Made by a program: the position numbers and the translations under genes. The notes under the pieces were generated by a model that was not told the origin of the DNA, made no database searches, and saw only the letters and a list, made by a program, of their open reading frames with translations. Shown here one piece after another: positions 1 to 6,026 of a stretch of 6,396 bases of DNA; the first letter of the stretch is position 1, and each line of letters begins with the position of its first letter. This DNA comes from Defluviicoccus sp. (GTDB lineage: Bacteria; Pseudomonadota; Alphaproteobacteria; Rhodospirillales; Defluviicoccaceae), in NCBI GenBank assembly GCA_013414705.1, contig CP058705.1, positions 2,381,090 through 2,387,485 on the forward strand, written 5' to 3'.

Positions 1-52
1 TCAGCCTCACAGACCTGATCTTTGTCCGTACCTGACTGACGGAACCCCTGCC

Positions 53-1630
53 ATGCCCAAGGTTCTGATTTCCGACAAGATGAGCCCGCAAGCCGCTGCG
101 ATCTTCCGCGCCCGCGGCATCGAGGCCGACGTCAAGACCGGCCTGGAGCCGGACGCCTTGAAAGCGATCATCGGCGAGTACGACGGGCTCGCCGTGCGCT
201 CGGCGACGAAGGCGACTGCCGACATCATCGCCGCTGCAACCCGGCTGAAGGTGATCGGTCGCGCCGGCATCGGCGTCGACAACGTCGACGTGCCGGCGGC
301 GACGGCGCGCGGCATCGTGGTGATGAACACGCCGTTCGGCAACTCGATCACCACCGCCGAACATGCGCTGGCGATGATGTTCGCACTCGCCCGCCAGATC
401 CCGCTGGCGAACGCGTCGACGCATGCCGGCAAGTGGGAGAAGTCCCGGTTCATGGGCGTCGAGCTCGCGGGCAAGACGCTGGGCATCGTCGGCTGCGGCA
501 ACATCGGCAGCATCGTTGCCGACCGGGCGCGCGGCCTGAAGATGAAGGTGATCGCCCACGACCCCTACCTTTCGGCCGAGCGGGCGGAAAGCCTGGGGGT
601 GGAAAAGGTGGAGCTGGACCAGCTCTGGGCACGCTCCGACTTCATCAGCCTGCACACGCCCGCCACCGAGAGCACGCGCGGCATCATCAACACCGAGACG
701 TTGGCGAAGATGAAGCCCGGCGTGCGCATCATCAACTGCGCGCGCGGCGTGCTCGTCGTCGAGGCCGAGCTGAAGGCGGCGATCGAGTCCGGTCACGTGG
801 CCGGCGCCGCACTGGACGTGTTTGCGGCCGAGCCTGCGAAGGACAACGCACTGTTCGGGCTCGATCAGGTGGTGGCGACACCACACCTGGGCGCTTCGAC
901 CGTCGAGGCGCAGGAGAAGGTGGCGCTGCAGGTCGCCGAGCAGATGGCCGACTTCCTGCTGACGGGTGCGGTCGTCAACGCGCTCAACATGCCCTCGGTC
1001 AGTGCTGAGGACATGCCGAAGCTGAAGCCCTACATGACACTCGCCGGCCAGATCGGCTGCTTCATGGGACAGCTCGTCGAGAGCGCCGTGCGCTCGGTGA
1101 GCATCGAGTATGAAGGCCAGGCCGCACAGCTGAACCTGAAGCCGTTGACGGCGCTGATCCTGGAAGGCCTGCTGGCGCCGCAGATGGTGAGCGTCAACAT
1201 GGTCAACGCGCCAACGGTGGCGAAGGAGCGCGGCGTCGCCGTTTCCGAGGTCACCCGCGAGCGCGCCGGCGTCTACCAGACGCTGATCCGCCTCGTGGTG
1301 GAGAGCGAGGTTCAGACCCGTACCATCACCGGCACCCTGTTCAACGGCGATCAGCCCCGGATCGTCGAGATCAATGACGTTCCGATGGACGCCCGGCTAC
1401 GGCCCAACATGCTGCTGGTTACCAACCTCGACCGCCCGGGCCTGATCGGCCATCTCGGCACCATCCTCGGCGACGCCGGCATCAACATCGCCACCTTCAA
1501 CCTTGGCCGCGACCAGCCCGGAGGCAAGGCGATCGCCCTGATGGAGATCGACGAGGCCCCGAGCGAAGCGATCCTGGAACAGGTCCGTGCGCTGCCGAAC
1601 GTGATGCGGGTCAAGTCGCTGCAGTTCTGA
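53..1630 (+). CDS. serA: D-3-phosphoglycerate dehydrogenase, long form with C-terminal ACT domain
   Basis: Cytosolic enzyme of the first step of the phosphorylated serine pathway: 3-phospho-D-glycerate plus NAD+ gives 3-phosphooxypyruvate. The protein has 525 residues, the usual size of long SerA proteins that carry an extra regulatory domain. Order seen: split substrate-binding domain (about 1-100 and 285-315), Rossmann NAD domain (about 100-285) with GCGNIG at 147-152 and the NAD-ribose acidic residue D170, an intervening ASB-type domain (about 320-440), and an ACT domain (about 452-525) with LDRPGLIG and GINI motifs. The catalytic triad is R231 (NCARG), E260 (DVFAAEP) and H278 (PHLGAST). 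The spacings of 29 and 18 residues are those of long-form SerA. The ACT domain suggests feedback by serine (inference). The usual ARGG motif reads ARGV here, a mild variation. The start is the ATG that gives the canonical MPKVLISDKM terminus; a weak ACGGA lies 9-10 bases upstream. In many alphaproteobacteria serC precedes serA, but only 52 upstream bases are visible and I cannot identify a gene in them. Confidence 0.97.
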   Translation: MPKVLISDKMSPQAAAIFRARGIEADVKTGLEPDALKAIIGEYDGLAVRSATKATADIIAAATRLKVIGRAGIGVDNVDVPAATARGIVVMNTPFGNSITTAEHALAMMFALARQIPLANASTHAGKWEKSRFMGVELAGKTLGIVGCGNIGSIVADRARGLKMKVIAHDPYLSAERAESLGVEKVELDQLWARSDFISLHTPATESTRGIINTETLAKMKPGVRIINCARGVLVVEAELKAAIESGHVAGAALDVFAAEPAKDNALFGLDQVVATPHLGASTVEAQEKVALQVAEQMADFLLTGAVVNALNMPSVSAEDMPKLKPYMTLAGQIGCFMGQLVESAVRSVSIEYEGQAAQLNLKPLTALILEGLLAPQMVSVNMVNAPTVAKERGVAVSEVTRERAGVYQTLIRLVVESEVQTRTITGTLFNGDQPRIVEINDVPMDARLRPNMLLVTNLDRPGLIGHLGTILGDAGINIATFNLGRDQPGGKAIALMEIDEAPSEAILEQVRALPNVMRVKSLQF

Positions 1631-1656
1631 GAGATTCGGGACTCCCTCTGTAAGCC

Positions 1657-1692
1657 GCATCAGCAACCACGCCTTCGGGCGTGGTTGCATGC
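1657..1692 (+). terminator. Stem-loop after serA, probable transcription terminator
   Basis: A perfect 11-bp inverted repeat, GCAACCACGCC (1663-1673) and GGCGTGGTTGC (1678-1688), closes on a TTCG loop. This makes a C(UUCG)G tetraloop, one of the most stable RNA loops. A further 4-bp pairing, GCAT (1657-1660) with ATGC (1689-1692), extends the stem across a two-base bulge. It begins 26 bases after the serA stop codon. The sequence after it is only mildly T-rich, with no clean T-run, so termination may be imperfect or Rho-assisted. The position and stem strength are what support the call. Confidence 0.65.
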
Positions 1693-1716
1693 TCGTTCAG
1701 GAATTCCTTCTCCCAT

Positions 1717-1747
1717 TTTCGCAGCTACGCCGCTTCGCGGCGCGAAA
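1717..1747. other. Second imperfect hairpin downstream of serA
   Basis: TTTCGC (1717-1722) pairs with GCGAAA (1742-1747), enclosing GCCGC (1729-1733) and GCGGC (1737-1741) around a three-base TTC loop, with a six-base bulge on the left arm. It lies about 25 bases after the terminator stem. Read on the plus strand it has no T-run behind it. It could be a back-up termination or RNA-stability structure, or chance pairing in GC-rich DNA. Confidence 0.3.
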
Positions 1748-1860
1748 GGCCACGTACCACGGCGATCGCAGCGGCTGTGCGCCTCCTGTTTGTGCCCGCT
1801 TTCCTGGTTGCCAATCGGCGGAACACACCCCTGCGTACATTTGGCGCAATCCACACATCT

Positions 1861-1889
1861 ATTTCGCGACTTGCGTCTGATCGTATTAT
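1861..1889 (+). promoter_or_regulatory. Possible promoter for the sulfotransferase gene
   Basis: TATTAT at 1884-1889 matches the sigma-70 -10 consensus at five of six positions and lies 45 bases ahead of the start codon, in a locally AT-rich stretch. No good -35 box sits 17 bases upstream: ATTTCG at 1861-1866 is poor, and the better TTGCGT at 1871-1876 is too close. Only the -10-like element and its position support this call. Confidence 0.22.
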
Positions 1890-1933
1890 AGAATTTGCGA
1901 TGGCAGGTCGGCGAAGGTCCCGGGGGAAGATGA

Positions 1934-2755
1934 ATGGACGCATACCAGATACTCTTCAGGCGGCTCCAGGGCCGCATCATGCGCCCGCTCCTCGCGACAC
2001 GGATGCAGCGCTTGGCCCAGTCATACCTGATCGCTGGGCGATATAAGCGCGTTTACCACTATCATATCCGCAAGACGGCGGGCACGAGCTTGAACAGTGC
2101 ATTCCAGGGCTTGGTCGGTGCGGGACTTCAAGATATTGCGCAACGAAATTTCATAATACGGAACAATTTAGTATTCGTTCAACACGATACAAATCTGATC
2201 GAAGGCGGCAATTATTTTTATGGAAACTCGCATATACCGGCTCACGCACTGAACATTCCGGATAATACATTTACGATCACGATCCTGAGAGACCCGCTGG
2301 AACGGTTAATCTCACATTATTCCCATCTGACCTGGGTGCGTGATGACCCGCAGGCACCGCAGCACGAACCGGCAATCCGGCGCCTGCGCCGCGAAGTGGC
2401 GTGGATCGGCTCCGGTTTTGGCGAGTTCGTGACACGGATGCCGCGCTCACTGCTGCTCAATCAGCTGTTCATGTTCTCGAACACCTACTCCGTCACCGAA
2501 GCCGCAGAGCGGATTGCCGGGTGTTCATACGTCGGCTTCATCTCGACCTTCGCCACTGACATCGCCGCGCTGGCGCACACTCTCGAACTGCCGCTGACGC
2601 TGCGCTGGGAACGCCGCTTCGGCACCAAGGCCACACCACCCGCAACGGACCTGGAGATCGCGCGCGAGCTGCTGCAACCCGAATACGACCTGCTGCGCTT
2701 GCTGCAACCCCGACTGGAAACTGCCGCAAGCACGAACGTTGCACCCGCTGCTTGA
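1934..2755 (+). CDS. PAPS-dependent sulfotransferase family protein
   Basis: Predicted to move a sulfo group from 3'-phosphoadenosine-5'-phosphosulfate to a hydroxyl or amino acceptor, probably a glycan or other surface molecule; the acceptor cannot be read from sequence. Of 273 residues, YHYHIRKTAGTSL (41-53) is the phosphate-binding loop. The family form is HIPKTAGTS; here the proline is arginine (R46), while K47, T48, G50, T51 and S52 are kept. ILRDPLERLISHYSHL (117-132) is the 3'-phosphate-binding motif, with R119, R124, S127 and H128. GNSH (97-100) lies where family members carry a conserved Gly/His segment. No signal peptide or membrane helix is evident, so it is probably cytosolic. The start is favoured by a purine-rich GGGGGAAG (1922-1929) ribosome site. 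GC content is about 38% over 2131-2280 but about 67% over 2581-2700, so the gene is a compositional mosaic and probably acquired. A 10-base direct repeat, GCTGCAACCC, occurs at 2671 and 2701, encoding a repeated LLQP. It stands alone, with no sulfate-activation or glycan genes beside it. Confidence 0.8.
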   Translation: MDAYQILFRRLQGRIMRPLLATRMQRLAQSYLIAGRYKRVYHYHIRKTAGTSLNSAFQGLVGAGLQDIAQRNFIIRNNLVFVQHDTNLIEGGNYFYGNSHIPAHALNIPDNTFTITILRDPLERLISHYSHLTWVRDDPQAPQHEPAIRRLRREVAWIGSGFGEFVTRMPRSLLLNQLFMFSNTYSVTEAAERIAGCSYVGFISTFATDIAALAHTLELPLTLRWERRFGTKATPPATDLEIARELLQPEYDLLRLLQPRLETAASTNVAPAA

Positions 2756-2948
2756 AGCCCACTGAGGATAGTCAGGAATGGGCGCCTTCGTTCGTCTGTT
2801 CCAAACCTTGTGACCCGCAGTGCCGCGTCTCATGCCTGGGATGCTGCTGGTCGTCGCCCCAGGGCCAAACCTGTTTCGAAGATGATCCACTTGCCCGCTC
2901 GGAGCGTTACGCGACGATGCCATATGGAAAGAGTGGATGGACCGAGAC

Positions 2949-2953
2949 GGAGG
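2949..2953 (+). promoter_or_regulatory. Shine-Dalgarno site that fixes the SDR start
   Basis: GGAGG lies eight bases before the ATG at 2962, an ideal distance. The reading frame is open further upstream, with an in-frame ATG at 2917 and a TTG at 2752. Neither has a comparable site, and the extra residues would precede the Rossmann fold with no family counterpart. The site therefore decides for the 246-residue form. Confidence 0.75.
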
Positions 2954-2961
2954 CTCAAGAA

Positions 2962-3702
2962 ATGGCACGATTGACAAGGAGGGCGGCGGTCGTCACCGGG
3001 GGCAGCCGCGGGATCGGAGCAGCCATCGCAACGCGGTTGGCCTCCGAGGGAGCCGACGTCGCGATCACGTATTCTGGCAGTGCCGAGGCGGCAGACAAAA
3101 CCGTCGCGGCGATCTGTTCCGCCGGCGTGCGCGGCATGGCAGTACGCGCGGACGCCGCGGATGCCGAGGCGGTCAAGGCCATCGTGCCACAGGTGGTTGC
3201 GGCGTTCGGCCGTCTCGACGTGCTTGTCAACAATGCCGGCATCTTCGTCATGGGACCGCTGGCCGAGTGCTCCGACGAAGACTTTGAGCGGATCGTTGCC
3301 ATCAACGTCCGCGCCGTGTTTCTCGCCAGCCGCGAGGCGGCACGGGTGATGGGCGAGGGCGGACGCATCATTACCATCGGCAGCGTCAACGGCGACCGGG
3401 TGCCGTTTCCCGGATGCGCCCTGTATGCGATGTCCAAGGCGGCGCTGATCGGGTTGACGAAGGGCTGGGCCCGCGACCTCGGCCCGCGCGGAATTACCGT
3501 AACCTGCGTCCAGCCGGGCCCTGTCGACACCGACATGAACCCGGCAAGCGGCGATCTGGCAGACCTGCTGATCCCCGAAACCGCACTTGGCCGTTACGGA
3601 CGCGCGGACGAGGTGGCGGCATTGGTCGCGTTCCTCGCCTCATCCGAAAGCGCCAACATCACCGGTTGCACACTGAATATCGACGGCGGCTTCGACGCGT
3701 AA
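2962..3702 (+). CDS. Short-chain dehydrogenase/reductase, BdcA/FabG-like
   Basis: Classical SDR of 246 residues, the normal size for the family, predicted to be a cytosolic NAD(P)(H)-dependent oxidoreductase. The Rossmann dinucleotide motif TGGSRGIG is at 12-19, with R17 as often found in NADPH users. NNAG is at 90-93. The catalytic tetrad is N115, S141, Y155 and K159 (YAMSK). PGPVDTD at 186-191 follows the active site, and the C-terminus ends in IDGGFDA. The segment around 134-147 (GGRIITIGSVNGDR) and the PGPVDTDMNPASG stretch recall E. coli BdcA, a FabG-like SDR reported to bind cyclic di-GMP and affect biofilm dispersal. I make that comparison from memory, so the substrate remains open and a generic 3-oxoacyl-reductase-like role is equally possible. 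No regulator gene is adjacent. It follows the sulfotransferase gene after 206 bp and faces the DUF748 gene across 47 bp. GC content is typical of the window, unlike the gene before it. Confidence 0.88.
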   Translation: MARLTRRAAVVTGGSRGIGAAIATRLASEGADVAITYSGSAEAADKTVAAICSAGVRGMAVRADAADAEAVKAIVPQVVAAFGRLDVLVNNAGIFVMGPLAECSDEDFERIVAINVRAVFLASREAARVMGEGGRIITIGSVNGDRVPFPGCALYAMSKAALIGLTKGWARDLGPRGITVTCVQPGPVDTDMNPASGDLADLLIPETALGRYGRADEVAALVAFLASSESANITGCTLNIDGGFDA

Positions 3703-3749
3703 CGCCGGATTCGTTGACGTGAGCTAAGTTACGGTTCGGGGCCCGCTGC

Positions 3750-4106
3750 TCAGAACCCGAACTCGACCCGCGGCGGGCCGGAGTCCGCCGCCGCGATCGC
3801 CGGCTCCGCACACAGCGGCAGGCGTGACGGTGCGATGCCGCCCTCGATCAGCGCCGTCTGCACCGCCCGCATGCGCTGATCTGCCAGATCGAGCAGCGCT
3901 GGCCGCGCCTTCGCCTCGTCCTCAGGAGTCGGCGCCAGCGGTGCTATCGGCGCGGTCGGGGCCGCCGTCCCCGTCGCCGTGCCGGTCGCGGTGGCGGGCG
4001 CCGGCAGGAGGCCGAGCGCGGTACCGTCCGCCGGCGTGGCAACGCCGCACAGCGTGAGCCGCATGCGCGGGTGATCCATCATCACCTGCTGCATGCCGGC
4101 GAGCAT
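3750..4106 (-). CDS. DUF748/AsmA-like protein, fragment 5 (OmpA-like C-terminus)
   Basis: About 118 residues from an ATG at 4106 to the stop at 3750-3752. This ATG is the natural continuation of fragment 4 after one missing base; the same frame stays open to 4292, but that part is a shadow of fragment 4. The content completes an OmpA-like fold: MLAGMQQVMMDHPRMRLTLCG (helix then strand), and LADQRMRAVQTALIEGGI with the arginine typical of the RA-helix. Between them sits an Ala/Pro/Thr-rich linker (about 3924-4020). The protein ends in RVEFGF, an aromatic terminus. Confidence 0.6.
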   Translation of the reverse strand: MLAGMQQVMMDHPRMRLTLCGVATPADGTALGLLPAPATATGTATGTAAPTAPIAPLAPTPEDEAKARPALLDLADQRMRAVQTALIEGGIAPSRLPLCAEPAIAAADSGPPRVEFGF

Positions 4107-5281
4107 CCCTTTGCTTCGGGCGGAATCGTGGCTGCACCCGGCGCAAACGCGATCGGCATCGGCCCCGGCGGTGCGGACGCATCGGACGCTTCTCCCTTTT
4201 CCCGTCTCGCAGCGGCCAGGTCCATCGACGCCGAAATCAGCTTGAACGGGGCGACGATCAGCGCCCGCAGCACGCGGAAGAGACCGCTCCACAACATCTC
4301 GGAATAGTCGAACTCCGGCGACAGCAGGTCGCCCTCGAACGGCAGCGTCAGGTCGATCGAGCCATCGGCATCCTGCAGCAGCTCGACAATGGTGGTGAGC
4401 GGCACGCCGACCGACTGCGAGATCCGGTCGCTGCCCGCCTCCGGCCGGTCGGCAAAGCCCAGGTCAACAACCCGGGCGCGGATTTCGCCCTTGAGCTGGC
4501 CATCTTCGGCCCGGGCGTCGGCCCGGGCAGTCAGCCTGCCGTTGACGACATCGAGGCCGACCTCCGGACCGACGTACGGGTTGACGCTCGGCAGCCGCAG
4601 CTCGTTGACGTTGGCCCGCAGCTCGAAATCCGGCTTCGGCTGGAATGGCAGCGCCCAACCGTCGGCGTTCAGCTCCGCATCGTCCAGCAGTGCGGCCAGG
4701 CGCAGGCTGCTGCGCGCGGCGGGATCGGTCGTGTCGACGTTCTCGAGTGAGAGCGAACGGATCTGCGCGACGGTGGTCGCCGGCGGCGAGCGGGTTTCGT
4801 CGCTGACGGTGATCTTCGCCCCATCGAGAAGCCCGAAGCGGCCGATGCGGATCACCGGCAGATCTTCCGGCGGCCACGTCCGCGCTGCTGGTTTCTCCTC
4901 CTCCTCCTCCGTCTCCACCTTCTCGCTCGTGGGCGCGGGAGCCTGTTCGGCAGACACGTCGCCGCCGGACCTTCGCGTCAGCGAGGCGTCGACGCGCCCG
5001 ATTGCCACCTGCTCGACGGTGTACTCGCCGCGCGATGCGGCCGTGCCACGCACCAGGTCGAAGTCCTTGATGTCGAGGAGTGTTGCCAATTCGCCGGGAA
5101 CGGCAGCAGAGAGCGAGGCCAGTGCCAGATCGAGGCCGCGCGCGTGCCACTGCGGGTCCGGATTGTCGATATCCATCGCCGCATCGTCGACGGATACGCG
5201 CAGACGCCCGAGATCGACGAGGCTCGCCAGTCCATCCGCGCCACCGGCAAGTCGTGCGTCGGTGCCCGCGGCCTCGATGTT
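4082..5281 (-). CDS. DUF748/AsmA-like protein, fragment 4 (DUF748 core)
   Basis: The longest intact piece, coherent from 5281 to about 4107 (around 391 residues); an ATG at 5176 is internal, not the true start. It holds the family-defining part: NPYVGPEVGLDVVNGRL (about 4524-4579), then the SVGVPL, LPFEGDL, SPEFDYSEMLW and APFKLI motifs (4235-4411), then IAFAPGAATIPPEAKG (4106-4153), which opens the OmpA-like end domain. A charged insert at about 4888-4928 contains five consecutive glutamates. The frame ends at a stop at 4082-4084, only eight codons after the expected sequence is lost. Confidence 0.7.
   Translation of the reverse strand, partial: NIEAAGTDARLAGGADGLASLVDLGRLRVSVDDAAMDIDNPDPQWHARGLDLALASLSAAVPGELATLLDIKDFDLVRGTAASRGEYTVEQVAIGRVDASLTRRSGGDVSAEQAPAPTSEKVETEEEEEKPAARTWPPEDLPVIRIGRFGLLDGAKITVSDETRSPPATTVAQIRSLSLENVDTTDPAARSSLRLAALLDDAELNADGWALPFQPKPDFELRANVNELRLPSVNPYVGPEVGLDVVNGRLTARADARAEDGQLKGEIRARVVDLGFADRPEAGSDRISQSVGVPLTTIVELLQDADGSIDLTLPFEGDLLSPEFDYSEMLWSGLFRVLRALIVAPFKLISASMDLAAARREKGEASDASAPPGPMPIAFAPGAATIPPEAKGCSPACSR
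4895..4909. repeat. Short trinucleotide run (CTC)5 within the DUF748 gene
   Basis: Five tandem CTC units on the plus strand are five GAG glutamate codons on the coding strand, in the charged linker TEEEEEKPAA. It is a small simple repeat that could vary in length by slippage. A change of whole units would keep the frame. Confidence 0.5.
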
Positions 5282-5850
5282 TCCTGGAACTCCAGGCTCG
5301 AATTCGGCCCCTGTTCGCGATAGGCGAAGTGCTTCGGATCGAGTGCGAGGTCCGCGAGCTCGACCGACGATGGAGCGCTTTCCGCGCCGCCGATTTCGAC
5401 CGTGAACTGCGGCGCGCCAACCCTGCCGTGGCCGGAAACGTCCAGGGTTGCGCCATCGAGGACGTCAATATCGGTGGACCTCAGATCCAGATCGGGTGCG
5501 ACAAGGCTCATGGTCGCGCCCGGCGCCACGGGAGCGGCGAGGCGGAAGTCATCCAGCACCAGCGACGGCCCCGCCACCTTCACCTTGGTGGCCACACTCT
5601 GATCGTCGAGCGTCAGCGGTGAAAGCCGCCCGGCCAGCTTACCAGCGGTGATTTCCACCAGCGGCAACAGGACATCAGGAGTGTCCCCGTGCTTGGTGAC
5701 GGCGAAGTTGACGTCCGAGAGGTCCAGCGCCATTTCGCCGTCGATCATCGTGCTGTCCGGCCCGAAGGCGAAGCGCATCGTATTAAGCGCCAGATCGGCG
5801 CTGCCGGCACCGATCCGGATCGGTTTCTTCAGCGGCAGCAGCAGGGCGAG
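4978..5850 (-). CDS. DUF748/AsmA-like protein, fragment 3
   Basis: The coherent part runs from 5850 to about 5282 (around 189 residues), and an internal ATG at 5778 could be mistaken for a start. It contains typical AsmA-like strands, among them MALDLSDVNFAVTKHGD, PLVEITAGKLAG and QFTVEIGG. Beyond SSLEFQ the same frame continues to a stop at 4978-4980 but turns into arginine-, serine- and tryptophan-rich sequence. That stretch is the out-of-frame shadow of fragment 4. The true continuation (NIEAAGTDARLAGG) is one frame away from 5281. Confidence 0.6.
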   Translation of the reverse strand, partial: LALLLPLKKPIRIGAGSADLALNTMRFAFGPDSTMIDGEMALDLSDVNFAVTKHGDTPDVLLPLVEITAGKLAGRLSPLTLDDQSVATKVKVAGPSLVLDDFRLAAPVAPGATMSLVAPDLDLRSTDIDVLDGATLDVSGHGRVGAPQFTVEIGGAESAPSSVELADLALDPKHFAYREQGPNSSLEFQETSRPRAPTHDLPVARMDWRASSISGVCAYPSTMRRWISTIRTRSGTRAASIWHWPRSLLPFPANWQHSSTSRTSTWCVARPHRAASTPSSRWQSGASTPR

Positions 5851-6026
5851 CCCCCTACCTCAAGCGTGCCGGTCGCTGTCATCGGCATCTCGGGCGCGCG
5901 GGTATCGACGTCGAATTCCGGGAGCTGAAGCGCCACCCTATCCACTGTCCCTTCGACCCACTTGGTTCCCAGCCGCAGCGCCCGGACGTCGAGCTGCGGT
6001 GCGATCTTCAGCGAGGGCGGATCGGA
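5829..6026 (-). CDS. DUF748/AsmA-like protein, fragment 2
   Basis: This piece is internal and has no start codon of its own. About 58 residues are coherent from 6026 to 5851, from SDPPSLKIAPQLDV to GTLEVGG, with the same beta-strand pattern as its neighbours. Then the frame runs into cysteine codons and a stop at 5829-5831. Continuing from the five-G run (5855-5851, minus strand) with one more G gives LALLLPLKKPIRIGAG, which leads directly into the next fragment. Confidence 0.5.
   Translation of the reverse strand, partial: SDPPSLKIAPQLDVRALRLGTKWVEGTVDRVALQLPEFDVDTRAPEMPMTATGTLEVGGSPCCCR

Larger units (their letters stand above)
1631..1933. other. Intergenic gap between serA and the sulfotransferase gene
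   Basis: This 303-bp stretch holds no convincing gene. Open frames crossing it on both strands have arginine-, serine- and alanine-rich translations without recognisable motifs, no good ribosome site, and overlap on both strands, so I treat them as chance. It contains the serA terminator hairpin at its left end and a second imperfect hairpin (1717-1747). Composition then shifts to an AT-richer stretch from about 1850 to 1900, just ahead of the next gene, where a promoter would be expected. Confidence 0.6.

Noticed and set aside
1..52. Possible 3' end of an upstream gene such as serC
   Set aside because: Two forward frames end within 35 bases, but the few residues match no known C-terminus. 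The serC-serA order is only an expectation from related genomes.
1681..2046. 121-residue open frame over the serA-sulfotransferase gap
   Set aside because: Its ATG lies in the terminator stem, it has no motif, and it overlaps the sulfotransferase start in another frame.
2778..2813. Tiny open frame MGAFVRLFQTL between the sulfotransferase and SDR genes
   Set aside because: It is eleven codons long with only a weak purine stretch ahead and no sign of a leader-peptide attenuator, so it is indistinguishable from chance.
2752..2961. N-terminal extension of the SDR by 70 residues from a TTG at 2752, with several cysteines
   Set aside because: The TTG overlaps the sulfotransferase stop, has no ribosome site and precedes a complete SDR. 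An ideal GGAGG serves the ATG at 2962. The cysteines come from chance TGC/TGT codons.
3734..3762. Inverted repeat GTTCGGG/CCCGAAC between the convergent SDR and DUF748 genes
   Set aside because: It has only seven base pairs with a 15-base loop, runs into the DUF748 coding end and has no T-run on either side. This is too weak to call a bidirectional terminator.
4389..5405. 338-residue open frame on the plus strand opposite the DUF748 gene
   Set aside because: The translation is serine/arginine/alanine-rich and featureless, the usual antisense shadow of a high-GC coding strand. The minus strand carries the recognisable family motifs.
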